A stretch of 64,000 nucleotides of DNA from VXYL01 sp965203685 (GTDB lineage Bacteria; Pseudomonadota; Gammaproteobacteria; Pseudomonadales; Azotimanducaceae), in assembly GCA_965203685.1 (NCBI GenBank), contig OZ241908.1, positions 1,178,001-1,242,000 on the forward strand. Reading direction: 5' to 3'. The notes beneath the pieces were generated by a model. The model did not search any database. It saw nothing but the letters and a program-made list of their open reading frames with translations, and was not told the DNA's origin. Made by a program: the position numbers and the translations under genes. Of this stretch, positions 15,919-24,650 are shown piece after piece. Numbering within the stretch: position 1 is the stretch's first letter; the number at the start of each line of letters is the position of its first letter.

Positions 15919-16905
15919 ATGGCGAATGCAAACCCATCCAACCAGGCGGTGTTCGCGATGCTGCCGCCCATTGACGACGACATGCGCAGTTGGGCCGATC
16001 GACTGCGCCGAGACGTGCCCGGCTTCGATGTCGTCGTTGCCGAGGATGAGGCCAGCGCCAAGGCCGCGATCGCTCGCGCTGATGCGGCCTATGGCTGGGT
16101 GTCCCCGGAACAGCTGCCGAATGCGGCCAAGCTGCGCTGGTTGCAGAACCCGTTCGCGGGGCCATTCCCCGGCTACTACTACCAGGGGCTGATCGACCAT
16201 CCGTTGACGATCACCAACCCGCGCGGCATCTATTCCGACCACATTGCCCACCACATCCTGATGTTTCTTCTCGCCCTGTCCCGTGGCTTGCCGTACTGGG
16301 TCCAGGCGCAGTCGCGGGGCCAGTGGGACCGCCGCGTACGCAAGCACGGCTACGTCAACGTCGTTGGCTCGACCGTGCTCATCAACGGCGTGGGCGGTAT
16401 TGGCTCAGAAGCAGCGCGTCTGTGCGCCGCGCTCGGGGCGAACGTCGTCGGAATCGATCCGCGCCCCGAACACGACGCCCCGGCGGAGATCCACCCGCCG
16501 TCGCACCTCGACCGGTTGCTGCCCGACGCGGACTTCGTGATCACCACCGTGCCGCATACGCCAGAGACCGAGTTCATGTGGAACTCCGAGCGGTTCCGGC
16601 TGATGAAGCGGTCCGCCTACTTCATCAACATCGGGCGTGGCATGACGGCGAAGCTCGACGACCTGACCGCCGCGTTGGCGACAGGTGAGATCGCCGGCGC
16701 CGGGCTCGACGTCTTCGAGATCGAACCGTTGCCGGTGGAGCATCCGCTGTGGCAGCAGGACAATGTGCTTATCACACCGCATGTCGCCGTGGCCGATGCC
16801 GAGGACATCCCGGAACGGCGCTATGAGCTCTTGGCCGACAATGCACGCCGATTCCTGGCCGGGGAACGGTTGCGCAACGTCGTGGACAAGGCACGCTGGT
16901 ATTGA
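15919..16905 (+). CDS. D-2-hydroxyacid dehydrogenase (NAD-dependent)
   Basis: A 328-residue protein of the D-isomer-specific 2-hydroxyacid dehydrogenase family (hydroxypyruvate/glyoxylate reductase-like). The Rossmann nucleotide site is INGVGGIGSEAARLCAALG, followed by a GIDPRP segment. The catalytic arginine and glutamate regions are represented by FINIGRGMTAKLDDL and GAGLDVFEIEPLPVEHPLW, and the catalytic histidine by ITPHVAVADA. It reduces 2-oxoacids or oxidises D-2-hydroxyacids in the cytosol. It is divergent from the Ldh-family gene. The ATG has GGGAG seven bases upstream. Confidence 0.88.
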   Translation: MANANPSNQAVFAMLPPIDDDMRSWADRLRRDVPGFDVVVAEDEASAKAAIARADAAYGWVSPEQLPNAAKLRWLQNPFAGPFPGYYYQGLIDHPLTITNPRGIYSDHIAHHILMFLLALSRGLPYWVQAQSRGQWDRRVRKHGYVNVVGSTVLINGVGGIGSEAARLCAALGANVVGIDPRPEHDAPAEIHPPSHLDRLLPDADFVITTVPHTPETEFMWNSERFRLMKRSAYFINIGRGMTAKLDDLTAALATGEIAGAGLDVFEIEPLPVEHPLWQQDNVLITPHVAVADAEDIPERRYELLADNARRFLAGERLRNVVDKARWY

Positions 16906-17019
16906 CGGCGCTGGGGCGCATCAAGGCGTTCCAGCACGGGAAAAGGCTGTATTCGCTTGCCCGAACGGCGTCGAATGCGCGACACTGACTGTACTCGAGA
17001 CTCTTGAGAGGTCCGATCG

Positions 17020-17826
17020 ATGAGTGTGCAGGCCGAAGTCCGATACTTGAACGAAGAGTGGCGGGCGCGGGACGACATTCCGCGCATCGGCGACCGCGAT
17101 TCCCGGCGCGCAAACACGTCCAAGCACAACGTGGCCATTCACGACGCCCGCGACCGGCTTGCGGCAGGGCGGGTCGACTTGGACGAGAACGGTTTCGCGC
17201 TGCTCGGGCTAGCTTCGGCCGTTGAGGATTTCCGCGACGAGGCTGAGGTGAAGGCCGTCTACTACCCGGAGATCGAAGCGCTCGCCAAGCGGACGACCGG
17301 CGGTAGCGAGGTTTTCATCACCCAGCACGTGATCCGCACGGAGGACACCAGCGATTTCAACAAGGCCTACGCGCGCTTCCTGCATTGCGACTACAGCCTT
17401 GCGGACCCGCGCGACATGGCTGTACGCGCCCTCGAAAAGCAGGGCTTGCGCCCGACCGATTATGCCGGGCGCGAGTTCGCCTGGTACAACTCCTGGCAGC
17501 CGTTCGACAATTCGGTGTTCAAGAATCCGCTAGCCGTCGTGGACGCCGCCACGCTGGCGGACGACGATGTCGTCGACTACTACTACACGGGCTACAACAC
17601 CGCAGGCAACAGTGGAAAGTCGGCGATGCCGATGCGCAACCCGGCGCACCGCTTCTACTACGTCTCGCGCATGGCGACCGACGAGGTGCTCTTCATCAAG
17701 CAGCTTGATACCCGCGGACGACGGGCCGCCGTGTGCCCGCACACGTCGTTCGACGATCCGTCGTCGCCGCCCGGCGCGCCGCCACGCCGTAGTATCGAAG
17801 TCAGGATGATGGTGGCGTTTGGCTGA
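17020..17826 (+). CDS. CmcJ/NvfI-family oxidoreductase-like protein
   Basis: A 268-residue protein that resembles the CmcJ/NvfI family (cephamycin 7-hydroxylase partner CmcJ, fungal NvfI, gibberellin desaturase-like proteins). In that family a central histidine-aspartate pair and a C-terminal HT.F.DP...R.S.E.R pattern are typical. Here they appear as FLHCDYSLADPRDMAVRAL and CPHTSFDDPSSPPG followed by RRSIEVRMMVAFG, with YNSWQPFDNSVFKNPLAVVD between. The family contains non-haem iron oxygenases; the substrate is unknown. GAGAGG precedes the ATG. Its stop overlaps the next gene's start by 8 nt. Confidence 0.72.
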   Translation: MSVQAEVRYLNEEWRARDDIPRIGDRDSRRANTSKHNVAIHDARDRLAAGRVDLDENGFALLGLASAVEDFRDEAEVKAVYYPEIEALAKRTTGGSEVFITQHVIRTEDTSDFNKAYARFLHCDYSLADPRDMAVRALEKQGLRPTDYAGREFAWYNSWQPFDNSVFKNPLAVVDAATLADDDVVDYYYTGYNTAGNSGKSAMPMRNPAHRFYYVSRMATDEVLFIKQLDTRGRRAAVCPHTSFDDPSSPPGAPPRRSIEVRMMVAFG

Positions 17827-18403
17827 GGGCCGTCGCGGCGGGACCACCACGGTCTTCCTGCTGCGCCACGCCGAAAGCACGGTCGATCCCGACCTTCCCG
17901 AGTCGGACTGGCCTCTGTCCGAGGCCGGCTTCCAACAAGCTCGCGAACTGTGCACGACCCTTGCGTCGCTCGGGATCGAACACGTGGTCTCGAGCCCCTT
18001 CGTTCGTGCCGTCGACACGGTGCGGCCGTTCTGCAAGGCCGCGGGCGTCGACCTGCAGATCGACCGCGACCTCCGCGAGCGTCGTTTGTCGGGACGTTGG
18101 ATCCGCGACTTCGAGGGATTCCTGCGCGAGACGTGGGAGGATTTCGAACTCGCGCTCCCGGGCGGCGAGTCGAGTCGAGAGTGCCAGGACCGCATGGTGA
18201 AATGCGTCTCCCGGCTTGCTACTGCTCGACCAGGCGGGGTGCTACTCGTGAGTTCGCACGGCAACGCGATCGGTCTGTTCCTGAATGCGCTCGATCATGC
18301 GTTCGGCTGGGCCGAATGGCGGGCGATGCGGAATCCGGACCTGTTCCGGATCGTGTTCAACGGCCGCCCGTGCTGGGACCGCCACTTCGCCAACACCGGT
18401 TGA
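17819..18403 (+). CDS. Histidine phosphatase family protein
   Basis: A 194-residue member of the phosphoglycerate-mutase-like histidine phosphatase superfamily. The phosphorylated histidine is in FLLRHAES (RHG-type motif), the second arginine in SSPFVRAVDTV, the acid region near LRERRLSG, and the second catalytic histidine in VSSHGNAIGLF. The start is a TTG at 17819 that overlaps the upstream CmcJ-like gene by 8 nt; no in-frame ATG or GTG lies near, so this is a coupled start. It is probably a broad-specificity phosphatase of small metabolites. Confidence 0.83.
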   Translation: MAEGRRGGTTTVFLLRHAESTVDPDLPESDWPLSEAGFQQARELCTTLASLGIEHVVSSPFVRAVDTVRPFCKAAGVDLQIDRDLRERRLSGRWIRDFEGFLRETWEDFELALPGGESSRECQDRMVKCVSRLATARPGGVLLVSSHGNAIGLFLNALDHAFGWAEWRAMRNPDLFRIVFNGRPCWDRHFANTG

Positions 18404-18444
18404 TCGGCTGCGGGTCTCGCGGTCCGGACTGTGTCGGCAGTGTG

Positions 18445-18468
18445 TGCGGACGAGGACGTCCGCGTACC
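18445..18468. repeat. Dispersed GGACGTCC palindrome
   Basis: TGCGGACGAGGACGTCCGCG followed by TACC lies in the 80-bp gap between two convergent genes, 15 bp from the SDR gene stop. It is identical to the copy at 14747 except for one central base. The position between converging stops fits a bidirectional transcript end. Confidence 0.8.
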
Positions 18469-18483
18469 GCGCTGGACGTACGC

Positions 18484-19575
18484 CTACAGCAGCCCTAGCC
18501 GGTAGTACGAGTCGCCGGTGGCCTTCAGCGTGTCGTCGATGGGATAGGTCGTGAGCCCGAGTTCCTGCATGGCGAGTAGGCAGTACGAGCGCGGCGAGTC
18601 GTAGGTCTTCTGGGCCGGTGCGCCGTCGGCCATCTCCTCGCCGCCGATCTCGGCGATTCCCGGGAATAGCTCGTTGAGGCGCGCCTGCATCTCCCAGGTG
18701 AACAGTTCGCCGGAGCGGTCCGCCGCCGAGAGGATGTAGCGTGAGCCGTTCTGCGCCACCGTACTTTCGGCGCACAGCCGGTGCGCACGGGCAACGTCGC
18801 GGACGTCGACGTTGTTCCACAACATGCGCCCGCCGCGCGACTTCTTGTAGGGCTTGCCCATCAGCATGTAGCGGATGCAGTTCTGCCAGCTCCAGCCCTG
18901 GTCGTGGTTGGCGCACATCAGCGGCCCGATGACGTGCAGCGGCAAGATCGACATGGCCGCGAACGCGCCGTCCTCGGCCGCCGCCTCGTAGAGCATGCGT
19001 TCTGCCGCCGCCTTCGCCATGGCGTAGGCGAGATCGCGGTTCTTGGGAATGTTGTCCTCGGTCCAGCGTCCGCCGTAGCCCTCGACGTTGTCGCCGCACC
19101 AGTCCTTCTCGGTGAATACGTAGCCCTCCGGTCGCGGGTGGCCGACCGCTGCGAAGGAACTCGTGAAGATGAAGCGCTTGAGGGCGTTCGACTTGCGTGC
19201 CGAGTCGAGGACGTGGCGGACCTCGGTAAAGCAACCGTCGTACACCTCCTGCGGCGTCTCCCGGTTGTACCCGACGGCCGCGCCCGCGTGCATGACCGCC
19301 GAACAGCCGGCGAACGCCTCGTCGTAGCTGCCGGCTTCGAAGATGTCGCCGACGGCGAGCGTCGTATGCCCGCGCAGGCCCTCGTCGTTGAGTGCCAGTA
19401 GGTGGTCGACCTTCTCCGGCTTGGCGACATCGCGCACGCAGGCGCGTACCTCGTAGCCTTGTTCCATGAGGTCGCGAACGATCCAGGAACCGATGTAGCC
19501 GCTGGCACCGGTTACCGCGACCGGTCCATCGGCGGGGGAGATGGCGGTGGCGGCGGACGAGTTCTGTTCGGGCAT
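18484..19575 (-). CDS. NAD-dependent epimerase/dihydroflavonol 4-reductase-like extended SDR
   Basis: A 363-residue extended short-chain dehydrogenase. The Rossmann motif is VTGASGYIGSWIVRDL; the catalytic triad is given by FTSSFAAVG (serine) and the YAMAK motif in RDLAYAMAKAAAERML (Tyr and Lys). The NVDVRDVARAHRL stretch is typical of dihydroflavonol reductase/cinnamoyl-CoA reductase/3-beta-HSD-like proteins. It should reduce a keto or aldehyde group on an unidentified substrate using NAD(P)H. The ATG at 19575 is preferred although no clear Shine-Dalgarno sequence precedes it; a TTG at 19635 would add 20 unlikely residues. Confidence 0.85.
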   Translation of the reverse strand: MPEQNSSAATAISPADGPVAVTGASGYIGSWIVRDLMEQGYEVRACVRDVAKPEKVDHLLALNDEGLRGHTTLAVGDIFEAGSYDEAFAGCSAVMHAGAAVGYNRETPQEVYDGCFTEVRHVLDSARKSNALKRFIFTSSFAAVGHPRPEGYVFTEKDWCGDNVEGYGGRWTEDNIPKNRDLAYAMAKAAAERMLYEAAAEDGAFAAMSILPLHVIGPLMCANHDQGWSWQNCIRYMLMGKPYKKSRGGRMLWNNVDVRDVARAHRLCAESTVAQNGSRYILSAADRSGELFTWEMQARLNELFPGIAEIGGEEMADGAPAQKTYDSPRSYCLLAMQELGLTTYPIDDTLKATGDSYYRLGLL

Positions 19576-19701
19576 GGGGAGGTCTCGGGAGTGGCAGTGG
19601 TGCCCATCTTGGCAAGTGTCGGCGTCAGCGGTCAACGTGACAGCAGCCGGCGAGTCGTAGTTGACCGGCTCTGCGGCGTCTATAGGAGCGCGCAGACAGT
19701 C

Positions 19702-19977
19702 TCACGGTTGCTCGTGGATCGCCTCGCCAACCACTCTTGCCTCGACGACATCGTCGCCGTCGATCTCTGCGAGGGCCGTACGGATCCGCTTCGCATTGCG
19801 CGGCGAGCGCAGCAGTTGGAATGTCTCCATCAACGCGTCGAACTCCGACTTCGCAATCATCATCACCGGCTCGCTTGTGGTTCGCGTGATCACCACGGCG
19901 ACACGGTCCTCGATCACGGTGTCCATAAGCGACTTGAGCTTCCGACGCGCTTCGGTGTAGTTGACGACCTGCGGCAT
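19702..19977 (-). CDS. YefM/Phd-family antitoxin, no toxin beside it
   Basis: A 91-residue protein with the YefM N-terminal fold: VVNYTEARRKLKSLMDTVIE, then DRVAVVITRTTSEPVMMIAK and SEFDALMETFQLL, which is close to canonical YefM. The normal partner YoeB would follow directly downstream on the minus strand, but the 127 bp to the SDR start contain no such frame. The antitoxin is therefore an orphan, and could act as a DNA-binding regulator or be a remnant. Confidence 0.85.
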   Translation of the reverse strand: MPQVVNYTEARRKLKSLMDTVIEDRVAVVITRTTSEPVMMIAKSEFDALMETFQLLRSPRNAKRIRTALAEIDGDDVVEARVVGEAIHEQP

Positions 19978-20099
19978 GAGGGATCGATCCTATCGATGCA
20001 ATGAACGGGATATTGTGCGTACAGGGTTCTGTTCCACCAAGCCCGTTGACACACGGCCTAGGACCCGAGGTCCACAGGCACCGGAGACGAGGAGCAACG

Positions 20100-20471
20100 A
20101 TGACGAGTGAAGATCAAGATGGCGAACGTGCCATGTACGAGGAGTTGCTACGCGATACGCCGGGATCGAGCGCCGAGAACGTAAGGCGGGAGCTTCTCGA
20201 AGGGGACATCGACGTGTCGTTGCGCGCGACTGTCAGTGCGGCCATCGATGACACAACATTCGGAGAAGCCGTCACCGTGGCGGCCGTCATGCTGACCGCA
20301 TACTGTCAGATCGTGACGACCTTCGCGGTCGGCAATGTCGGCGAGGCGCTGAAAGCCGCGGTCCTCGATGGCGAGCCACGCCTGATCGTTGGGAAGATGC
20401 TGGTTGGCGACGGCGGCGGCGACCTGCTTGCGGTTCACGCCATCTTCGCTGCCGACGTGCGCGTTGAGTGA
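20100..20471 (+). CDS. Hypothetical small protein
   Basis: A 123-residue frame starting at an ATG preceded by GACGAGGAGCAACG, a good ribosome-binding site. It has an acidic N-terminus and a weakly hydrophobic middle (AVTVAAVMLTAYCQIVTTFA) that could be one membrane helix or a buried helix. No family is recognised. The 255 bp between this gene and the following CoA-transferase show nothing I can interpret. Confidence 0.5.
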   Translation: MTSEDQDGERAMYEELLRDTPGSSAENVRRELLEGDIDVSLRATVSAAIDDTTFGEAVTVAAVMLTAYCQIVTTFAVGNVGEALKAAVLDGEPRLIVGKMLVGDGGGDLLAVHAIFAADVRVE

Positions 20472-20726
20472 CTGGGTTCGCTCAGCCCGAGGAGACTCTT
20501 GGCCGGTTCGGTGGCGCCTTCATGTTCGCCCGTGCGACATTCGCGTTGGCGGGAACCACGATTGGCGTCTGTGTTGAGGGAGTCGCGCCGTGCTCGACCA
20601 AGTGCGCAGAGTCGTCCGGGCGTCGGTTCCCGCGGCGGCGGTCAATAGCCGGCAAAAGCTCCAACTCGACAAATGTGCGCACGATTGGCCAAACTCGCGC
20701 GCGTTTAGCGTGTTGGTGGGAGACCC

Positions 20727-21995
20727 ATGCCGGACAGTGAACCGTCGCCAGGAGACGAGGCGCCGCAGGCGTTATCGGCGTTTCGCATCTGCGACTTCAC
20801 CGGCCAATTGGCCGGGGCGGGTGCCACTCGGTGGCTGGCGTCGTTCGGCGCGGAGGTCATCCGCATCGAAGATCCCGTTCGCGAGGGCCGCTGGGACATC
20901 CTGCGTGGTACGCCGCCCTACGTGGACGACCGTCGCGGCATCGATATGGGTGGCGCGTTCAACAACCACAACGCTGGCAAGTACGGCATCACGCTGAACC
21001 TGCGCGACGATCGCGCCAAGGACATCCTGACCAGCTTGATCGAGGTCTCGGACGTGGTGAGCGAGAACTTCGCCAAGGGGGTGCTCGAGCGCTGGGGTTT
21101 TGGCTACGAGCGTCTGAAGGAGATCAAGCCCGACATTATCTATGTCTCCAACTGCGGTTTCGGCCACGTCGGACCGTACAGCGACTTCAAGACCTGGGGA
21201 CCGATCGTGCAGGCGGTGTCTGGTCTCACCTTCACCTCGGGACTGCCGGGGTTGGAACCGGCGGGGTGGGGCTACTCGTACATGGATCACACCGGTGCGT
21301 ACTACATGGCCATGGCGATCCTGCTGGCCCTGATCCATCGCCAGCGCACGGGCGAGGGCCAATGGGTCGATCTCGCCTGCACGGAGTCGGCGCTCTCGCT
21401 CCATGGTCCGGCGCTGCTGGACTGGACCGTCAACGAACGCCCGAGCCGGCGACCCGGACGGCCCGATGCGAACCGCTCGTTCTGGCCGCCCATGGCGCCG
21501 CACGGCATCTACCCGTGTGCGGGCGACGACGACTGGGTGGCGATCGCGTGTCGCGATCAGGCCGATTGGGACGCGTTCGTCACGGTCGTGGGCGAGCCGT
21601 GGTGCGACGATCCGGAGTTCGCGACGCCCGAGTCGCGCCACGCCAACCAGGATCCGCTGGACGCGAACATCACTGCATGGACGGCCCCGCAGGAGAAGTT
21701 CGATGTCCAGGAGATGCTGCGCGGTGCCGGCGTGCCGGTCTCGGCGGTGATGAAGCCGCAGGAGCGGATCGACATCGACCCGAGCACCGCCGACTTCGGC
21801 CTTTGGCCCACGGTACGCCACGCCAAGATGGGCGATGTTCGCGTCGACGGCCAGCCGGTGCACTTCTCGGAGACGGACTGGCGCTTTGAGCGCGGCGGGC
21901 CATGCTTGGGCGAGCACACCGCCGACGTACTCACGCGGCTCCTCGACTACTCCTTGGACGAAGTCGCGGCGCTGCATGACGAGGGCGTGGTATGA
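20727..21995 (+). CDS. CaiB/BaiF class III CoA-transferase, likely catalytic subunit
   Basis: A 422-residue class III (formyl-CoA transferase-like) CoA-transferase. Typical segments are FRICDFTGQLAGAGATRWLA (CoA site), then NNHNAGKYGITLNLRDDRAK, ENFAKGVLERWGFGYERLKE and WGYSYMDHTGAYYMAMAILL. The aspartate of MDHTGA is at the position of the nucleophile that forms an aspartyl-CoA thioester. It moves CoA between carboxylic acids in the cytosol. The stop codon overlaps the ATG of a second transferase by 4 nt; such pairs occur as heteromers, for example in benzylsuccinate and mesaconyl/malyl-type pathways. No RBS stronger than GGGAG is seen. Confidence 0.9.
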   Translation: MPDSEPSPGDEAPQALSAFRICDFTGQLAGAGATRWLASFGAEVIRIEDPVREGRWDILRGTPPYVDDRRGIDMGGAFNNHNAGKYGITLNLRDDRAKDILTSLIEVSDVVSENFAKGVLERWGFGYERLKEIKPDIIYVSNCGFGHVGPYSDFKTWGPIVQAVSGLTFTSGLPGLEPAGWGYSYMDHTGAYYMAMAILLALIHRQRTGEGQWVDLACTESALSLHGPALLDWTVNERPSRRPGRPDANRSFWPPMAPHGIYPCAGDDDWVAIACRDQADWDAFVTVVGEPWCDDPEFATPESRHANQDPLDANITAWTAPQEKFDVQEMLRGAGVPVSAVMKPQERIDIDPSTADFGLWPTVRHAKMGDVRVDGQPVHFSETDWRFERGGPCLGEHTADVLTRLLDYSLDEVAALHDEGVV

Positions 21996-23218
21996 GCGCA
22001 TTGGCCGGACTGCGCGTCGTCGAACTGGCGCGTGAACCGATTGCCCTCGCGGGCAAGTTGTTCGGGGACATGGGGGCTGACGTCATCCTGGTCGAACCGC
22101 CGGGCGGCGACCCGAGTCGGGACTACCCGCCGTTCGTCGACGATGAACCCGGCACGGACCGCAGCCTTTATTGGTGGCATTACCACACGAGCAAGCGCAG
22201 TGTGGTGGTCGACCTCGACGACGAGGCCGGTCGCGAACGCTTCCGCTCGCTGATCGCCACGACGGATGTCCTCGTGGAAGCGGAGCCGCGTCATCGGCTC
22301 GGCGCACTCGGTCTCGACTACGACGACCTTGCGGATCTCCGTCCGGAACTGATCCACGTCGCCGTCACGCCGTATGGGCGACACGACGCGAAGAGCGACC
22401 TGCCGTTCACCGATCTCACCATCATGGCGGCGTCCGGCCCGCCCTGGAGTTGCGGTTACGACGACCATGCGCTGCCGCCGATCCGCGGACCGCTGCAGGG
22501 CTATCAGACCGCGGCCCACTTCGCCTTCATGTCGGCGCTGACCGCGCTGCTGTACCGGTCGGTGTCCGGTCGCGGCCAGTTCATCGACGTGAGCATGACC
22601 GCGGCATCGAACGTCACCACCGAGGCCGCGTCCTACTCCTGGCTGGTGGCGCAACGGACCGTGCAGCGCCAGACGGGTCGGCATGCGTCGGTGTCGCCTT
22701 CGCGGGAGACCCAGCAGCGTTGCGCGGATGGTCGCCACGCCAACACCGGCGTCCCGCCACGCCAGCCGAGGGAGTTCGCGGCGCTTCATGGCTGGCTGAA
22801 AGAGCTTGGCCTGGACGCGGAACTGCCGGAGGCCGTGTTCCTGGAAATGGGGGCCAACTGGGAGGGGCCGTTCGACCTGTCCAGGATCGGCAGCGACGAT
22901 GAGATTACCGCCATCTTCGGCGCGGGCCGGGAGGCGCTCAAGCTCATCGCGTCGCGCGTGTCCGCGCAGGATTTCTTCCTTGGCTGCCAGCGTGCGGGGT
23001 TGGCCGTTGGGGTCGTGAACGCCCCCGAGGAGGCGTTCGAGGACGACCACTTCAAGGCGCGCGGCTTCCAAGTGCCCGTGGACCATGAGGACATCGGCCG
23101 CACCGTGGTTTACCCGGGCGCCCCGTACACGCTGAACGGCAGTCCGTGGGCGATTTCGCGCCGCGCGCCGAAGCTGGGCGAGCACGACGACGAGGTCTTC
23201 GGCGAACTGGCTCGCTGA
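21992..23218 (+). CDS. CaiB/BaiF class III CoA-transferase, second subunit lacking the catalytic aspartate
   Basis: A 408-residue paralogue of the preceding gene, starting with ATG inside its stop (ATGA). The N-terminal CoA-binding pattern (ALAGLRVVELAREPIALAGK; DMGADVILVEPPGGDPSRDY) and WWHYHTSKRSVVVDLDDEAG are conserved. Where the nucleophilic Asp should sit, the sequence reads RGPLQGYQTAAHFAFMSALT, so the aspartate is replaced. This suggests a structural or regulatory partner in a heteromeric enzyme rather than an independent transferase. The tail (EHDDEVFGELAR) is typical of the family. Confidence 0.87.
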   Translation: MSALAGLRVVELAREPIALAGKLFGDMGADVILVEPPGGDPSRDYPPFVDDEPGTDRSLYWWHYHTSKRSVVVDLDDEAGRERFRSLIATTDVLVEAEPRHRLGALGLDYDDLADLRPELIHVAVTPYGRHDAKSDLPFTDLTIMAASGPPWSCGYDDHALPPIRGPLQGYQTAAHFAFMSALTALLYRSVSGRGQFIDVSMTAASNVTTEAASYSWLVAQRTVQRQTGRHASVSPSRETQQRCADGRHANTGVPPRQPREFAALHGWLKELGLDAELPEAVFLEMGANWEGPFDLSRIGSDDEITAIFGAGREALKLIASRVSAQDFFLGCQRAGLAVGVVNAPEEAFEDDHFKARGFQVPVDHEDIGRTVVYPGAPYTLNGSPWAISRRAPKLGEHDDEVFGELAR

Positions 23219-23229
23219 GGCTGCCCTCG

Positions 23230-23901
23230 CTACGGGTCAAGGCGAAGGCGTAGTACGCCGTCGGGAAACACCGGCACGCGGATGCGAATCCGCACCGGGA
23301 CCTCGCGGTCGCCGATTTCGGCCGTCCAGACCGTTATGCGGCGGGCGCGGCGCCCGTCCTCGTAGAACCGGTACGCGCATCGTCTTGCCGGGCCGGCGTA
23401 CGAGTTCGGCCCGCCCTGCAGTCGGCTGGTCGACGAGGAGAGAAGGTCCACGCGATACGTGTCTTCGCCGTCGTGGACGATCGTGCCGTCCGCCAGGCAA
23501 TGCGGGGCCAGGAAGGTCGCCGACATCAGGTCCGAACCGGGCGGCCGCTCGACCTCCTCGGACTCGCGATCGGTGGCGTGGATCGTGGTCTTGTCCTGGA
23601 ACGCCAACAGCACTTCGCGGGTCTCTCCATCGTCTTCGAGGAGCAGGTAGGCGTTGGTGACGGGGTAGCCGTCGACGAAGCGTCCCGTCGCTGCGAAACG
23701 CCCTTGCCAGCGGAAGAAGCGATTCATCGCGCCGCTCGTCGCGACCATGCCGCCGAGTTCGTAGCCCTCGCCGTCGCGTTCGACTGAGAGATCCACGGTG
23801 CCAGCGCGTATCCAGGCGACCTGGGCGTCGTAATGCAACTGCTCGGCATGGCCTGTGACGCCCAACACCAGGGCTCCGGCCAACAACACGAGCCGCGTCA
23901 T
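23230..23901 (-). CDS. DUF3108-like periplasmic protein
   Basis: A 223-residue protein with a signal peptide (MTRLVLLAGALVLGVTGHAE). It then has an all-beta pattern (LHYDAQVAWIRAGTVDLSVE; GYELGGMVATSGAMNRFFRW) that matches DUF3108, a family of periplasmic beta-barrel-like proteins of unknown role. The ATG at 23901 overlaps the stop of the upstream methyltransferase by 4 nt, so it is the last gene of the glycan operon. It may bind or help export the product, but that is conjecture. Confidence 0.72.
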   Translation of the reverse strand: MTRLVLLAGALVLGVTGHAEQLHYDAQVAWIRAGTVDLSVERDGEGYELGGMVATSGAMNRFFRWQGRFAATGRFVDGYPVTNAYLLLEDDGETREVLLAFQDKTTIHATDRESEEVERPPGSDLMSATFLAPHCLADGTIVHDGEDTYRVDLLSSSTSRLQGGPNSYAGPARRCAYRFYEDGRRARRITVWTAEIGDREVPVRIRIRVPVFPDGVLRLRLDP

Positions 23902-24650
23902 GCGTAGCACACCGGGACGGCGTCCACGAAAACGCCAGCCGAGGCCCGGATCGGCATGGGGACGCTTTCGTCCGGACAGCGAACGAATGGCTGGTAGCGC
24001 GCATCCACCTCGTCGGAACCGATGACCTCGATGCGACCGAAGTGGGGCTCGAGGCGCGCGAAGTAGTCGAGGCCTGGTTCGTGCATCACGCGGGTAACCG
24101 GGTCGCGGGTGGTTCGGTCGACCGTGTACTCGCCCATCAGGGGCACGGGGAGGAACGCGACGCCGTTTGGCCGCAGCACGCGACGGACTTCGGCAATGGC
24201 ACCGACGTCGTCGGCCGGATACTCGAGGACGTGGGAAGCGAACACGCAGTCGAAGCTCCCGGCGGCGAACGGCAGGCGTTGGATGTCCAGTACGACGTCG
24301 ACGTCGCGGCGGTAGAGGTCCCCAGTTCGGTAGCCGCCGAACCGCTCGCGCAGGTAGCGCCGCAGGATCGGCTCCGGGGCGATGTGCAGGATGTCCCGCG
24401 ACGCTGGATCGACCTCTTCGAGGACGCGTTCGAGTACGGCGAAGTGCAGCCGCGTGCGCTCCAGGGCGCCACACGCCGGACACTTCGCGTCGGTCCGCGC
24501 GCCCTTGTTCATGAACGGCCCGGCGTAGCGGCACGCCGGGCACACGAACGCCGGGCGGCTAGGGTGCAGGGCTCGGAACACGGGCGCTCGGAACGCCTTC
24601 AGTGCCAGTTCGGCATCCTTGGCGCGCCTTGGTGCGAAGCCCTTCAACAC
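23898..24650 (-). CDS. SAM-dependent methyltransferase with N-terminal zinc ribbon
   Basis: About 250 residues. A CPAC...CPAC zinc ribbon (FVCPACRYAGPFMNKGA then AKCPACGALERTRL) precedes a class I methyltransferase core (DILHIAPEPILRRYLRERF; DVVLDIQRLPFAAGSFDCVF; HVLEYPADDVGAIAEVRRVL). It resembles type-11 methyltransferases in polysaccharide clusters, which methylate sugars or lipid-linked intermediates. The start is uncertain: GTG at 24650 or TTG at 24647, both overlapping the stop of the ELM1-like gene. Coupled translation with both neighbours is clear. Confidence 0.8.
   Translation of the reverse strand: MLKGFAPRRAKDAELALKAFRAPVFRALHPSRPAFVCPACRYAGPFMNKGARTDAKCPACGALERTRLHFAVLERVLEEVDPASRDILHIAPEPILRRYLRERFGGYRTGDLYRRDVDVVLDIQRLPFAAGSFDCVFASHVLEYPADDVGAIAEVRRVLRPNGVAFLPVPLMGEYTVDRTTRDPVTRVMHEPGLDYFARLEPHFGRIEVIGSDEVDARYQPFVRCPDESVPMPIRASAGVFVDAVPVCYA

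Noticed and set aside
19576..19701. Expected YoeB toxin downstream of the YefM-like antitoxin
   Set aside because: The short gap contains no frame with YoeB motifs on either strand.
20472..20726. Small frames between the hypothetical gene and the CoA-transferase
   Set aside because: None has a ribosome-binding site, coding character or recognised domain.
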